DNA of 64,000 nt, from positions 1-64,000 of the forward strand of contig CAMJHF010000016.1 in assembly GCA_946405435.1 (NCBI GenBank), read 5' to 3'. The DNA is from an uncultured Bacteroidales bacterium (GTDB lineage: Bacteria > Bacteroidota > Bacteroidia > Bacteroidales > UBA932). Both the position numbers and the translations under genes were made by a program. Positions 10,801 to 18,408 of the stretch are shown here, one piece after another (position 1 is the stretch's first letter; each line of letters opens with the position of its first letter). Below the pieces are notes generated by a model, which was not told the origin of the DNA, searched no databases, and was given only the letters and a program-made list of their open reading frames with translations.

Positions 10801-11133
10801 GTAAACGATGTTGGGTCAATTGAACTCTCCAATCCCAACGGTATCACTCTCAAGGTGGGCGAGGAGTTTGACCTGACTGCAACTCCTTATGGTGTTGACC
10901 GTGATGCGGATCCTTCATATCCAACCCTCAGGTGGTCCGCGTCCGGAGGTGTAGTTGCTGTCACCCATACCGGTCATGTGGTGGCCACCAAGGCAGGAAA
11001 GGGTGTTATTACAGTATCTTCCACCAATAACACGAATGGGAATGTCTCCGTTACCTGCCCCGTAACCGTCATTGACGGCGGTGCCTCCGACAACGGCCAC
11101 GAGGGCGTTGGCTTCGAAGACTGGAACTTCTAG
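7879..11133 (+). CDS. lipoprotein with about 12 Big_2 (Ig-like) modules (locus A, gene 3)
   Basis: This is a 1084-residue protein. The ATG at 7879 is chosen because it opens a lipoprotein signal peptide ending in TFAC. The rest is about 12 consecutive Big_2-type modules of 80-90 residues, recognisable by the repeated WSSSNxxVATV and GxAVITA strands; module 6 (about residues 440-540) is diverged. Modules 1-7 align in order with the seven modules of the 15431 protein, and modules 11-12 resemble the 17620 protein. It ends in a short tail, GVGFEDWNF. Big_2 arrays are usually extracellular stalks or adhesins; no catalytic domain is present. A hairpin terminator follows. Confidence 0.9.
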   Translation: MKTTFKSLFILLLAAFTFACEQEPVHVSRVNLDFDTYTLVVQETFQLTATVSPSNAANSLIRWSSTNGDVASVNQGLVTALAPGDTWIIATSDEYGYSDMCHVFVNSPDASSITLDVSELTLHELEQYILKPSLVPDNANTKSLVWSSSNTEVAAVSAGVVHALKAGSAVITVSGENNVMAECAVTVVCDLLGVRLEDHDFSMKIGETIKLGSLVHVYPDRASDKSVTWSSSDTRVATVSEAGDVTAVSSGTAEIRVTSVANAELYDVCTVEVDIADMVLNATSLDMVVEDTFDLVASEPSGVPVEGVSWTTTNAEVASVDGSGHVVALSAGSAVICATTQKGGHHAFCTVSVRNKVDEITMSQSSADLLIGGGDLALSVELVPKEAADYVTIVWASSDETVATVDQSGKVTPLSSGTAVITASTTDGKVSDKCTVTVTQPVTSISLSPETQVLWTNGEPNVGTVTVTLGPDNAEDKSFNADYSNTASRSIVRFSISGQTITVEPLKAGMAKIDVAPAVRIDFHLYKSFVVEVRTHVESVSIDGEESRLMNVGETLDLKATVLPADASDKNIKSWGSDNTDVATVDSNGKVTAKAPGDAVITVTTIDGEKTASCKVTVAQPVTGVTLDRTSLTFTEGDPSQTLVAAVLPKEADQGVTWSSSNTSVATVEDGTVTAVAAGSAVITATSTADSEKKATCTVTVNAKIIHVSSVTLSPNTLELTVGESKEIKVTVGPSNISPGVSRLLFWRSNNNSVATVDNYGKVTAVSAGTATIRCISEDNEEAFDECVVTVSLPPVPVESITLSKTSATIGYGDVLRLEATVLPDDATNKEIEWTSSNTAVATVDQTGLVTALRKTGTAVITAKSVDNPTILAECSISVISQVVAPSGISIIPRNFSIYVGQTKKIQGTVSPSNATDKTISWEPAGGTYVIVTNVVMSNGTSTAYIQGAKPGNTNVSAWTAGREYSTTARITVSVNDVGSIELSNPNGITLKVGEEFDLTATPYGVDRDADPSYPTLRWSASGGVVAVTHTGHVVATKAGKGVITVSSTNNTNGNVSVTCPVTVIDGGASDNGHEGVGFEDWNF

Positions 11134-11169
11134 TACTTCTTTTAAAATATGATAGAAAACATGAACTAT

Positions 11170-11211
11170 AAAACTCCAGAGTGTTGTGTCAGTGCAACAC
11201 TTTGGAGTTTT
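11170..11211 (+). terminator. long hairpin, probable terminator of locus A
   Basis: AAAACTCCA at 11170-11178 pairs with TGGAGTTTT at 11203-11211, and the stem continues inward (AGTGTTG with CAACACT), giving about 17 pairs with one wobble. The right arm ends in TTTT but lacks a longer T-run. Confidence 0.72.
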
Positions 11212-11292
11212 GGCGTTATATGCCAAAGTCCCGATGCCGGGCAAATTGAAGGGACCGGCGATGAAGAGTGGGTTTATTAAAGCTTGGACGGT

Positions 11293-14200
11293 ATGAAAAC
11301 AGTATATAAAGTAGTTTTCTTTTCCCTTCTGTCAGGAGTCTTATCTGCTTGTGTGGGTAACAGTGAACCTTTGGAACAAGTTGTTCTGGAGAAACAGTTG
11401 ACTTTCATGGCGTCAGCCGAGCAATTTGGTGCCGGCACAAAGACGGTTCGTAATGATGATGGTTCCACTTGGTGGAATCCGGCGGAGGAAATAAGTGTGT
11501 TCTATGGTTCCGGCTCCGGCGGCGGCGCATTGTTCCGATCGACTAATACGGAACAGGCTGCTACGGTGGAATTTTCCGGGTCGGTTCAGATGACTGGTTC
11601 CGGCAAGAGTTTCTGGGCGGTATATCCTTATTCCGACTCTAATTCTTGCGACGGAGAGTCTGTGACGACTATAATTCCTTCCGAGCAGACGGCTTCTCAA
11701 TGGAATTTTTCCAATGATGCATTCCCGGCAATCGCAGAATCGAAAACCCTTGATTTGGCATTCTGGAATATCTGCGGCGGCATCAAGTTCTATGTCTCCA
11801 GAAATGATATCCGCTCAGTCACATTTGCCGGCAATAATGACGAACCTCTGGCCGGCAAGGTTAGAGTTGGGCTTGCTGAAGATGGAAAGCCTTATATAAA
11901 AGAGTATCTGGATGTTGAAACCGAGGTGACTCTGACGGCCCCTGAAGGCGAAACATTCAAGGTCGGAAGATATTATTACCTCTCTTTGCTTCCCGGGACT
12001 TTGTCCCGTGGCTTCAACATGACCTTCACCACTGCCAATTCGGAAGGGACTTTTGTCAGCGATAAAGCCCAGGAAATCAAGCGTTCTGTATTCGGCGTGC
12101 TGAAAGGAATAGATAACGCTGTCAGTGTATGGCGAACTGTAACCCCATCACTTACATCTTTATCTTTCAATGCAAATCAGTATTTTGAGGGTATTGGCGT
12201 CATCTCTGCCTATGAAATATATGCCCCCAGAACAACGAGTGCAAAGCGTTACCCAACGTTGGACAAGCGCTATGAGGGAAGCTTCGTAACCAGCAGCCCC
12301 ATTGTTGTCGCATATAAGACTAACCCGTTGAATATAGAGATACACGATTATGACTGGTATTTCGTAAACCGTTCGGTATATACAAAGGCAAGTTCTGACT
12401 ATAAGACGGATTTAGTGTCTGTCATCGCGGGCCCTGAGAAAAAAGGCGATTATCTTTACTTCGTTATCAAATTGAATAGAACTGTCTCGCCGTTACAATC
12501 AGGAAGTAATAATGATGTAATAGCTCTTTGCGCAGAATCAAAGGTAGCGGGTGTCAACGGAGAAAAGGAGCGTATAATCTCGGATTTGGCTTACATTGAT
12601 AAACGTACAACCCATGATTTTTATATTGTACACAAGGATCGTGAGTTCTTGTACAGGGATGTTTCAGGCAAAGATGTATTTTATGAGTACGATCCCGACG
12701 ACCCCAAATACTATCGTTGGGAGAGCTTCGTTGAGATCGGCGATCCTACCGATTTCAACAACATCCCCACTCCTTCTCCCACCGGTATCACCACTCCCAC
12801 TCCTGCTACCGCTGGTAACAACCCCAAGGCTATCGCTCTGCCTTACGATGGTACAGTCGATCTGCTTGACTATGTCGAGACCTACTCCCTTGAGAAGAAG
12901 GACATCGCTGCCACCCTCGGACTCGAGCCTACCTATACTTTCCAGTTTGCAGGTAAGAACGATGCCACCGGCGAGTTCCTCCTGGGTACCGATCCCGACC
13001 AGGTTGTATACCTTGTCGCCGACGTTGACAGGACCAACCAGAACAAGTTCCTCAAGATCGACGGTTCCAAGATCAGCGTCAACGACGCATTCGTCCCCAT
13101 CCTCAGCCCTGCTATCGGCCGTACTCCTCTGGTGTATGTCCAGTCCATAGTTGATAACATAGTTCTGGCAGAGTGCCTCATCAAGATTGAGATTACCGGA
13201 GATGTTCCTGAGACTGTTAAGGGCACGGGATGGGATGTCTTCATCTGGCACGATGCTATATTCCCCAACGCACTTCCTGCCACCGCCACCTTCACCGGCA
13301 AGAGCGGTACCGCAAGCGCACCTCACCAGAATGCCGAGCACGGTAAGAACTTTGTTGAGGAAGATAATGATCTGAACGTTACTTGGGACGAGGTCAACCC
13401 TTGGGTTCTCGATGACGCTCATATCAATATGTCCTACGAGGCCTTCGGCATGAGGTACAACCTCAGCGAGCCCAAGCTCATCCTCACCAAGGACAGCAAG
13501 GAGCCAGGTGCAGAGCTTCCTGCTCGCGACGAGGCCGTACTGGTTGATCCTGCTGACATTAACACCTACTACTCCGCATCCGGCACCGGTCTTGCTATCA
13601 CCAGCCAGAGCCCTTATAACTGGAAGCAGAGCACCAACATCGTCGACCTCAAGATTGACAACACCTTCAAGCCTCTCAACGCCGACAAGGATGTCCACTA
13701 TGTGTACGTTGTCTACCAGGCTGTTGACAATACCAAGAACATCGACGTCGTCGTTAAGTTCAGCTTCAAGGTTGAGCCTCACGTCCACGACTGGACCATC
13801 CTGAAGAACTACAATGACAAGACCTTCTGGATCCTCAACCCTGACTACATCCTCGGTACCCAGAATTTGCTTATCGAGCCTCAACCCGCGTTTTACGCTT
13901 ATTATGGTAATGAACCTTATAAGACCTACGGTGCAGTCCGCGTGACGGGGCATGAGACAAATCTGCGTTCTTCTCTCGTCGAGCACTTCAAGGAGAATGC
14001 AAACTGCTGGAAAAGTGCCAACGAGGAGTCTGACTACATATTCAAGATATGCAACTACACAAAAGATGTTGTTGATATAATTAATCATGGCACAGGCGTT
14101 GTCAAATATGAGGACAACTACGCAACTATCACTCTTTCTGGTACTGAACTCAAGAAGATTGCGGTAGGTAATGCAGTGAGCCCTGACATCCTTGTTAATA

Positions 14201-15420
14201 AGCCCGCAGGCCTGAGTGCTGGCAGCGATGTCCTTGTCCAGGTAACTGAATTGTGTCGCAATGATGCTTATGGCATTGCCGTTAAGGACCTTAGATCCTA
14301 TGACTATGGCAAGACCTATGTTCAGGCGTACTACTACGTTGTCTTCGAAGCCATCCGCGACGGCTCCAATCTTGCCGCCGACGGCGAGACGGCCAACTGC
14401 TATATCGTCTCCGAGCCCGGTTCCTACAAGTTCCCCATGGTCGCCGGCAATGAGTCCGACGAGGTCCTGAGCGGTGTCACGCGTGTTGGCGTGCTCTGGG
14501 AGACCGCCAACACTGCCACTGCCCCTGCGGTCGGCGATATCGTCAAGGATGTCACCTTCAACGGGCGCTTTGTGTATTTCAACACTCCTTCTTCTCTCAA
14601 GGACGGCAATGCAGTGATTGCCGCCTACAAGGGAAGCGAGATAGTATGGAGCTGGCATATATGGGTTTGCTCCGGTTATGATGCAGAGGCCTCTGCACAG
14701 ACTCTCTACGGAAAGCCCCGCCCCATGATGGACCGAAACCTCGGTGCATTGAGCAAGAGTCCTTCATCTGCGCTGTCCAATGGTATGTTCTACCAGTGGG
14801 GCCGCAAAGACCCGTTCCCCGGCGCAGTAGAGAGTTATGTATCCGCAGACAGCGGAGCCGGCACTTTCTGGGCCACTACCGCAGGTGCGCTCAAGAAACA
14901 TGCTGCAACCGGTGTAACGGTAGATTATGTGGTTGCTCATCCGGATGAATTCATCACCTCTACAGACGGTTATTGGCTGCCTGTTGCAATCAATTCTCTT
15001 TGGGGTATTACCGTATCCAATGCAGTCGAGACAGTCGTCAAGTCAATCTACGATCCTTGTCCTCCGGGCTGGAAGGTCCCCAGGGCACGTGTTATGAGCG
15101 GCACTCAACACAATGTTTCCGAGGAAGCATGGGCAGGGCTCGATAATAATGCCAGACGCGTAAGTACTGGTTTGTACCTTTCCACTACCGTCTCTGGCGT
15201 GGAGGCTTGGTATCCCAACAACGGCTACATCGACCGCAACGGAAACGTAATCATGGTGGGACAGTATGCCTGCTACTGGTCATGCTCCTTCTACGGCAGC
15301 GGAATGTCCTTCGTTCTTCAGCTGAGCAGGGATATGTCCGGCAAGCTTATTTGGAACCCCATGCAGTACGGCAAACTCAACGGAGAAGGCCATTCAGTGC
15401 GCTGTATCAAGGACAATTAG
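11293..15420 (+). CDS. mosaic surface lipoprotein fusing locus A genes 1 and 2 (locus B, gene 1)
   Basis: This is a 1375-residue protein. The ATG at 11293 is preferred over an upstream TTG (11284) because it opens the signal peptide with lipobox LSAC. Three blocks are visible: residues 1 to about 280, a fimbrillin-like N-domain (GAGTKT, later YPYSDSN and IPSEQTA); about 285-1018, homologous to residues 260-1040 of the 2175 protein; and 1019-1375, homologous to the C-terminal module of the 5912 protein, ending in RCIKDN. DNA identity to the 2175 gene rises sharply near 12680 and stays high to about 13860. The second junction lies at FEAIRDGSN. It probably has the same surface or fimbrial-tip role as its relatives. 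The Big_2 gene follows after 10 bases. Confidence 0.88.
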   Translation: MKTVYKVVFFSLLSGVLSACVGNSEPLEQVVLEKQLTFMASAEQFGAGTKTVRNDDGSTWWNPAEEISVFYGSGSGGGALFRSTNTEQAATVEFSGSVQMTGSGKSFWAVYPYSDSNSCDGESVTTIIPSEQTASQWNFSNDAFPAIAESKTLDLAFWNICGGIKFYVSRNDIRSVTFAGNNDEPLAGKVRVGLAEDGKPYIKEYLDVETEVTLTAPEGETFKVGRYYYLSLLPGTLSRGFNMTFTTANSEGTFVSDKAQEIKRSVFGVLKGIDNAVSVWRTVTPSLTSLSFNANQYFEGIGVISAYEIYAPRTTSAKRYPTLDKRYEGSFVTSSPIVVAYKTNPLNIEIHDYDWYFVNRSVYTKASSDYKTDLVSVIAGPEKKGDYLYFVIKLNRTVSPLQSGSNNDVIALCAESKVAGVNGEKERIISDLAYIDKRTTHDFYIVHKDREFLYRDVSGKDVFYEYDPDDPKYYRWESFVEIGDPTDFNNIPTPSPTGITTPTPATAGNNPKAIALPYDGTVDLLDYVETYSLEKKDIAATLGLEPTYTFQFAGKNDATGEFLLGTDPDQVVYLVADVDRTNQNKFLKIDGSKISVNDAFVPILSPAIGRTPLVYVQSIVDNIVLAECLIKIEITGDVPETVKGTGWDVFIWHDAIFPNALPATATFTGKSGTASAPHQNAEHGKNFVEEDNDLNVTWDEVNPWVLDDAHINMSYEAFGMRYNLSEPKLILTKDSKEPGAELPARDEAVLVDPADINTYYSASGTGLAITSQSPYNWKQSTNIVDLKIDNTFKPLNADKDVHYVYVVYQAVDNTKNIDVVVKFSFKVEPHVHDWTILKNYNDKTFWILNPDYILGTQNLLIEPQPAFYAYYGNEPYKTYGAVRVTGHETNLRSSLVEHFKENANCWKSANEESDYIFKICNYTKDVVDIINHGTGVVKYEDNYATITLSGTELKKIAVGNAVSPDILVNKPAGLSAGSDVLVQVTELCRNDAYGIAVKDLRSYDYGKTYVQAYYYVVFEAIRDGSNLAADGETANCYIVSEPGSYKFPMVAGNESDEVLSGVTRVGVLWETANTATAPAVGDIVKDVTFNGRFVYFNTPSSLKDGNAVIAAYKGSEIVWSWHIWVCSGYDAEASAQTLYGKPRPMMDRNLGALSKSPSSALSNGMFYQWGRKDPFPGAVESYVSADSGAGTFWATTAGALKKHAATGVTVDYVVAHPDEFITSTDGYWLPVAINSLWGITVSNAVETVVKSIYDPCPPGWKVPRARVMSGTQHNVSEEAWAGLDNNARRVSTGLYLSTTVSGVEAWYPNNGYIDRNGNVIMVGQYACYWSCSFYGSGMSFVLQLSRDMSGKLIWNPMQYGKLNGEGHSVRCIKDN

Positions 15421-15430
15421 AATCTTGAAA

Positions 15431-17323
15431 ATGAAAACGACGCTTAAAGCGCTCTTTATATTGTTGCTTGCAACGTTTACGCTGTCCTGCGAGCCGGAAT
15501 CGGTGCACGTAGACGAGCCCGAACCGGTGCACGTGGATCGCGTTAGCCTCAGCACATATTCCATGACTATCGTGGAAGATGATACGTTCAAGCTCGAGGC
15601 TATGGTGTCTCCTTCCAATGCCGCTAACTCTCTGGTATTGTGGTCAACATCCAATGCCGCCATAGCGACGGTCGATCAGGAAGGACTCGTTACCGGTATA
15701 GCTCCGGGCAAGGCCATAATCACCGCTTCCACCGACGAGTTCGGCCGTACTGCCGAGTGTACTATTACCGTAGTCGCCAAAACTGTGACCGGAATAAGTC
15801 TGGACAAGACCGAACTCAGCCTCAAAGAAATGGAGAAGGCCGTCATCACGGCCACCGTGACTCCCGACAGTATGCCGGTTGAGTCCCTGGAATGGGCAAG
15901 TTCCGACGAGGAAGTGGCCTCGGTGACCGGAGGCGTGGTGCTTGCCCTGCAGGCCGGCACCGCCACCATAACGGCCAAAAGCGCCGACGGTGGAGTTTCC
16001 GCCGAGTGTGCTCTTACCGTTACGTGCGATGTCAAGGGCGTGAGCCTTACCGACCATAACATAACCATAAAGGTTGGTGCCGAGAGTCAGCTGGGCGCTG
16101 TAGTTTATCCCGGCAGGGCCACCGACAAGTCTGTCAGCTGGGCCTCTTCCGATCCGACCGTGGCCACGGTGGATGAAACGGGCATCGTCAAGGGTGTCGC
16201 TTCCGGCGTTGCAGTAATCGAGGTCAAGACCGCAGACGGCGTTTTTACCGACAAATGTAATGTCGTGGTCGAGAGCAATGTCCAGAGTGTCGCCCTCAAC
16301 CAGACGGCTCTCAACCTTGTGGTAGAAGAGACATTCCAGCTTGAGGCTACGGTACTGCCTGAGGGTGCATCAAACCCTAAAGTGTCCTGGGCATCTACCA
16401 ACCCCGGTGTCGCATCAGTGTCCGAGGCTGGTATTGTGGCCGCCATGGGAGTCGGTGATGCAGTTATCTGTGCCAGCACCGAGGATGGAGGACATCAGGC
16501 TTTCTGTTCCGTCAATGTGCGTCCCAATGTGACTAGCATTACAATGAGCAGCAAGAAGGAAAGCCTTTTCATCGGCGGATCCACTCTCTCTCTATCGGTT
16601 AAGTTGGTCCCTGCCGAGGCTGCAGAATATGTCAAGATAGTATGGAAGTCAAGCGATGAGAAGGTTGCCACCGTTGACCAGTCCGGCAAGGTTACGCCGG
16701 TGGGTAAAGGTACGGCTGAAATTAGGGCCTCCACTACCGCCGGCAAGGTCTATGATACATGTACAGTGACTGTAACCCAGACTGTTACCTCTATAATGGC
16801 AAATCCTGCATCCCAGATTCTCTGGGTCGGGGGAGAGCCAGGTATTGTGACTGTTTTAGTTGGGCCTGAGGACGCCGATGACAAGAGTTTCAATGTATCT
16901 TATTCCGGTAATGTCGTTGGTTATTCCGTTTCCGGTCAGACTATAAGCATCAAACCTCTCAAGGTTGGCAAAGCTAAATTGGACGTGTCTCCTCGGTCGC
17001 GTATCGGCTTCCTTTATACTTCCTTTGAAGTAGAAGTCCGTGCTCATGTGGAATCTGTATCCATCGACGGCGAGGAGACACGTGTGATCAATGTCGGCAA
17101 AACGCTTCAGCTCACAGCTGTGGTGTCTCCTTCCAACGCTCACGACAAGACTGTAACATGGTCTTCCGACAATACAGATGTCGCAGTTGTCGATTCCATG
17201 GGCAAGGTCACTGCCAAGACTCCAGGCAATGCCGTGATTACGGCCACGTCAGTTGATAATTCATTGATCGAAGCTACTGCTCTCGTTTACGTCATTGGTA
17301 CATCCGCGGACAATGGACATTAA
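15431..17323 (+). CDS. lipoprotein with 7 Big_2 modules, truncated before its tail (locus B, gene 2)
   Basis: This is a 630-residue protein. The ATG at 15431 matches the start of the locus A paralogue (MKTT, then a hydrophobic helix and lipobox TLSC). A short duplication, EPVHVDEPEPVHVD, follows the Cys. Seven Big_2 modules then align one to one with modules 1-7 of the 7879 protein, including the diverged sixth module. The frame ends at TAA (17321-17323) after SADNGH, exactly where the paralogue continues with EGVGFEDWNF. The lost tail is still present in the DNA behind the stop codon. Surface stalk or adhesin function is inferred. Confidence 0.87.
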   Translation: MKTTLKALFILLLATFTLSCEPESVHVDEPEPVHVDRVSLSTYSMTIVEDDTFKLEAMVSPSNAANSLVLWSTSNAAIATVDQEGLVTGIAPGKAIITASTDEFGRTAECTITVVAKTVTGISLDKTELSLKEMEKAVITATVTPDSMPVESLEWASSDEEVASVTGGVVLALQAGTATITAKSADGGVSAECALTVTCDVKGVSLTDHNITIKVGAESQLGAVVYPGRATDKSVSWASSDPTVATVDETGIVKGVASGVAVIEVKTADGVFTDKCNVVVESNVQSVALNQTALNLVVEETFQLEATVLPEGASNPKVSWASTNPGVASVSEAGIVAAMGVGDAVICASTEDGGHQAFCSVNVRPNVTSITMSSKKESLFIGGSTLSLSVKLVPAEAAEYVKIVWKSSDEKVATVDQSGKVTPVGKGTAEIRASTTAGKVYDTCTVTVTQTVTSIMANPASQILWVGGEPGIVTVLVGPEDADDKSFNVSYSGNVVGYSVSGQTISIKPLKVGKAKLDVSPRSRIGFLYTSFEVEVRAHVESVSIDGEETRVINVGKTLQLTAVVSPSNAHDKTVTWSSDNTDVAVVDSMGKVTAKTPGNAVITATSVDNSLIEATALVYVIGTSADNGH

Positions 17324-17353
17324 GGCGTTGGCTTCGAAGACTGGAACTTCTAG
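17324..17353 (+). other. orphaned C-terminal tail of the Big_2 gene behind a new stop codon
   Basis: These bases encode GVGFEDWNF plus a TAG stop, in frame with the preceding gene but after its TAA. They are base-for-base identical to 11104-11133 at the end of the locus A paralogue, where GAG stands in place of TAA. Confidence 0.85.
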
Positions 17354-17380
17354 TTTCTTTGAAGCAATTTTCCTTGCGCT

Positions 17381-17490
17381 GTACAAGGTCGGTTTTGGAT
17401 GGCTTGACCTTGTACGCTGAATCGCAGGTTTGTGCGGTTGTATATGGATATTGATGTACAAGGTCGGCCACTTAAAAGTCGACCTTGTAC
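17381..17490. repeat. two successive GTACAAGGTC inverted repeats
   Basis: GTACAAGGTC at 17381-17390 pairs with GACCTTGTAC at 17406-17415. GTACAAGGTCG at 17456-17466 pairs with CGACCTTGTAC at 17480-17490, which is followed by GTTTT. They can form two hairpins and may terminate locus B. The core CAAGGTC also occurs in the REP-like elements near 39254 and 40600. Confidence 0.75.
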
Positions 17491-17619
17491 GTTTTGTGTT
17501 GTAGTGACGAAGACGGCAATTCGAAAGAATCGTAAATATTTCTTTAAGAATCAGCAAAATCTTTCATCGGCACTTGGTTCGTGCGAATCTCTTTGCTAGC
17601 TTCGCAAAAAACCAATGCT

Positions 17620-18309
17620 ATGAAAGATTTTTGTTTTGTTTGCCTGCTGCCGGTTCTGGCGGCGGTGTCGTGCACCCTGGAGAAGACCTGTCCTGAGGGG
17701 GCCGGAGAATGGGCTGGAGCCGCTCCTGCGGCCGCAGTGAGCGTGACCGGCGTCAATCTTGAGCCGAGGAATGTAAATATGTATGTAGGGCAGAGCGTCA
17801 AGCTCACCGCTACGGTCCGTCCTTCGAACGCCACGGACAAGAGATTGCGGTGGACCTGCACCATGGGCTGCGTGAGCGTGAGCCAGGAAGGGGTTGTGAC
17901 GGCAATGACGAAGGGCTATGCCACAGTCACCGTCCATACCCTGGATGGAGACTATCAGTCTTCGATACGCGTCACCAGCACTTTCAACAACGTGTCGGCA
18001 GTTGAATTCCTGTCGCCGGGCGAAATAGTGCTGACCCGCGGCGAGCGTTTTGACATGCAGGCCCTCGCCGTGGGGGAGGACCGTTTGGCTCCGCCCTCTT
18101 TCCGGGGCCTCGAGTGGAGCAGCAGCGCCCCGCAGACGGTGGCTGTCGACCCCTCTACAGGCCGCGCGACCGCCATGTCTTCCGGGGAGGCATACGTAAC
18201 CGCCACATCTTCAAGTGATACCTCAAAAAGTGCCTCCTGCAGGGTCGTGGTGCTGAATGCCGGCCCGGCCGCGGAAGGAGGCGTGGGATTCCGCAGCCTT
18301 GACCCCTGA
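17620..18309 (+). CDS. small lipoprotein with two Big_2 modules
   Basis: This is a 229-residue protein. The ATG at 17620 starts a lipoprotein signal peptide (lipobox AVSC); an upstream in-frame start would spoil it. Two Big_2-like modules follow (about residues 40-120 and 125-215). They resemble modules 11 and 12 of the 7879 protein: NMYVGQSVKL and PSNATDK in the first, LTRGERFDMQA and AxPSFRGLEWS in the second. It ends in GGVGFRSLDP, a variant of the GVGF tail. It therefore looks like the C-terminal part of a long Big_2 protein carried as a separate secreted gene. It is GC-richer than the locus B genes upstream. Confidence 0.84.
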   Translation: MKDFCFVCLLPVLAAVSCTLEKTCPEGAGEWAGAAPAAAVSVTGVNLEPRNVNMYVGQSVKLTATVRPSNATDKRLRWTCTMGCVSVSQEGVVTAMTKGYATVTVHTLDGDYQSSIRVTSTFNNVSAVEFLSPGEIVLTRGERFDMQALAVGEDRLAPPSFRGLEWSSSAPQTVAVDPSTGRATAMSSGEAYVTATSSSDTSKSASCRVVVLNAGPAAEGGVGFRSLDP

Positions 18310-18408
18310 AAAGCCAATATACTCCTGCTTTTTTTGGTTAATTGCTAAAAAATGCCTATAATTGTGCGATAAAACCTAAATGGCAAATAATTTTATCGTT
18401 TATAAAGT

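Noticed and set aside
12664..14658. A 664-codon minus-strand frame opposite the 11293 gene
   Set aside because: It appears only where the plus-strand sequence is similar to the 2175 gene, so it repeats the same codon-bias artefact.
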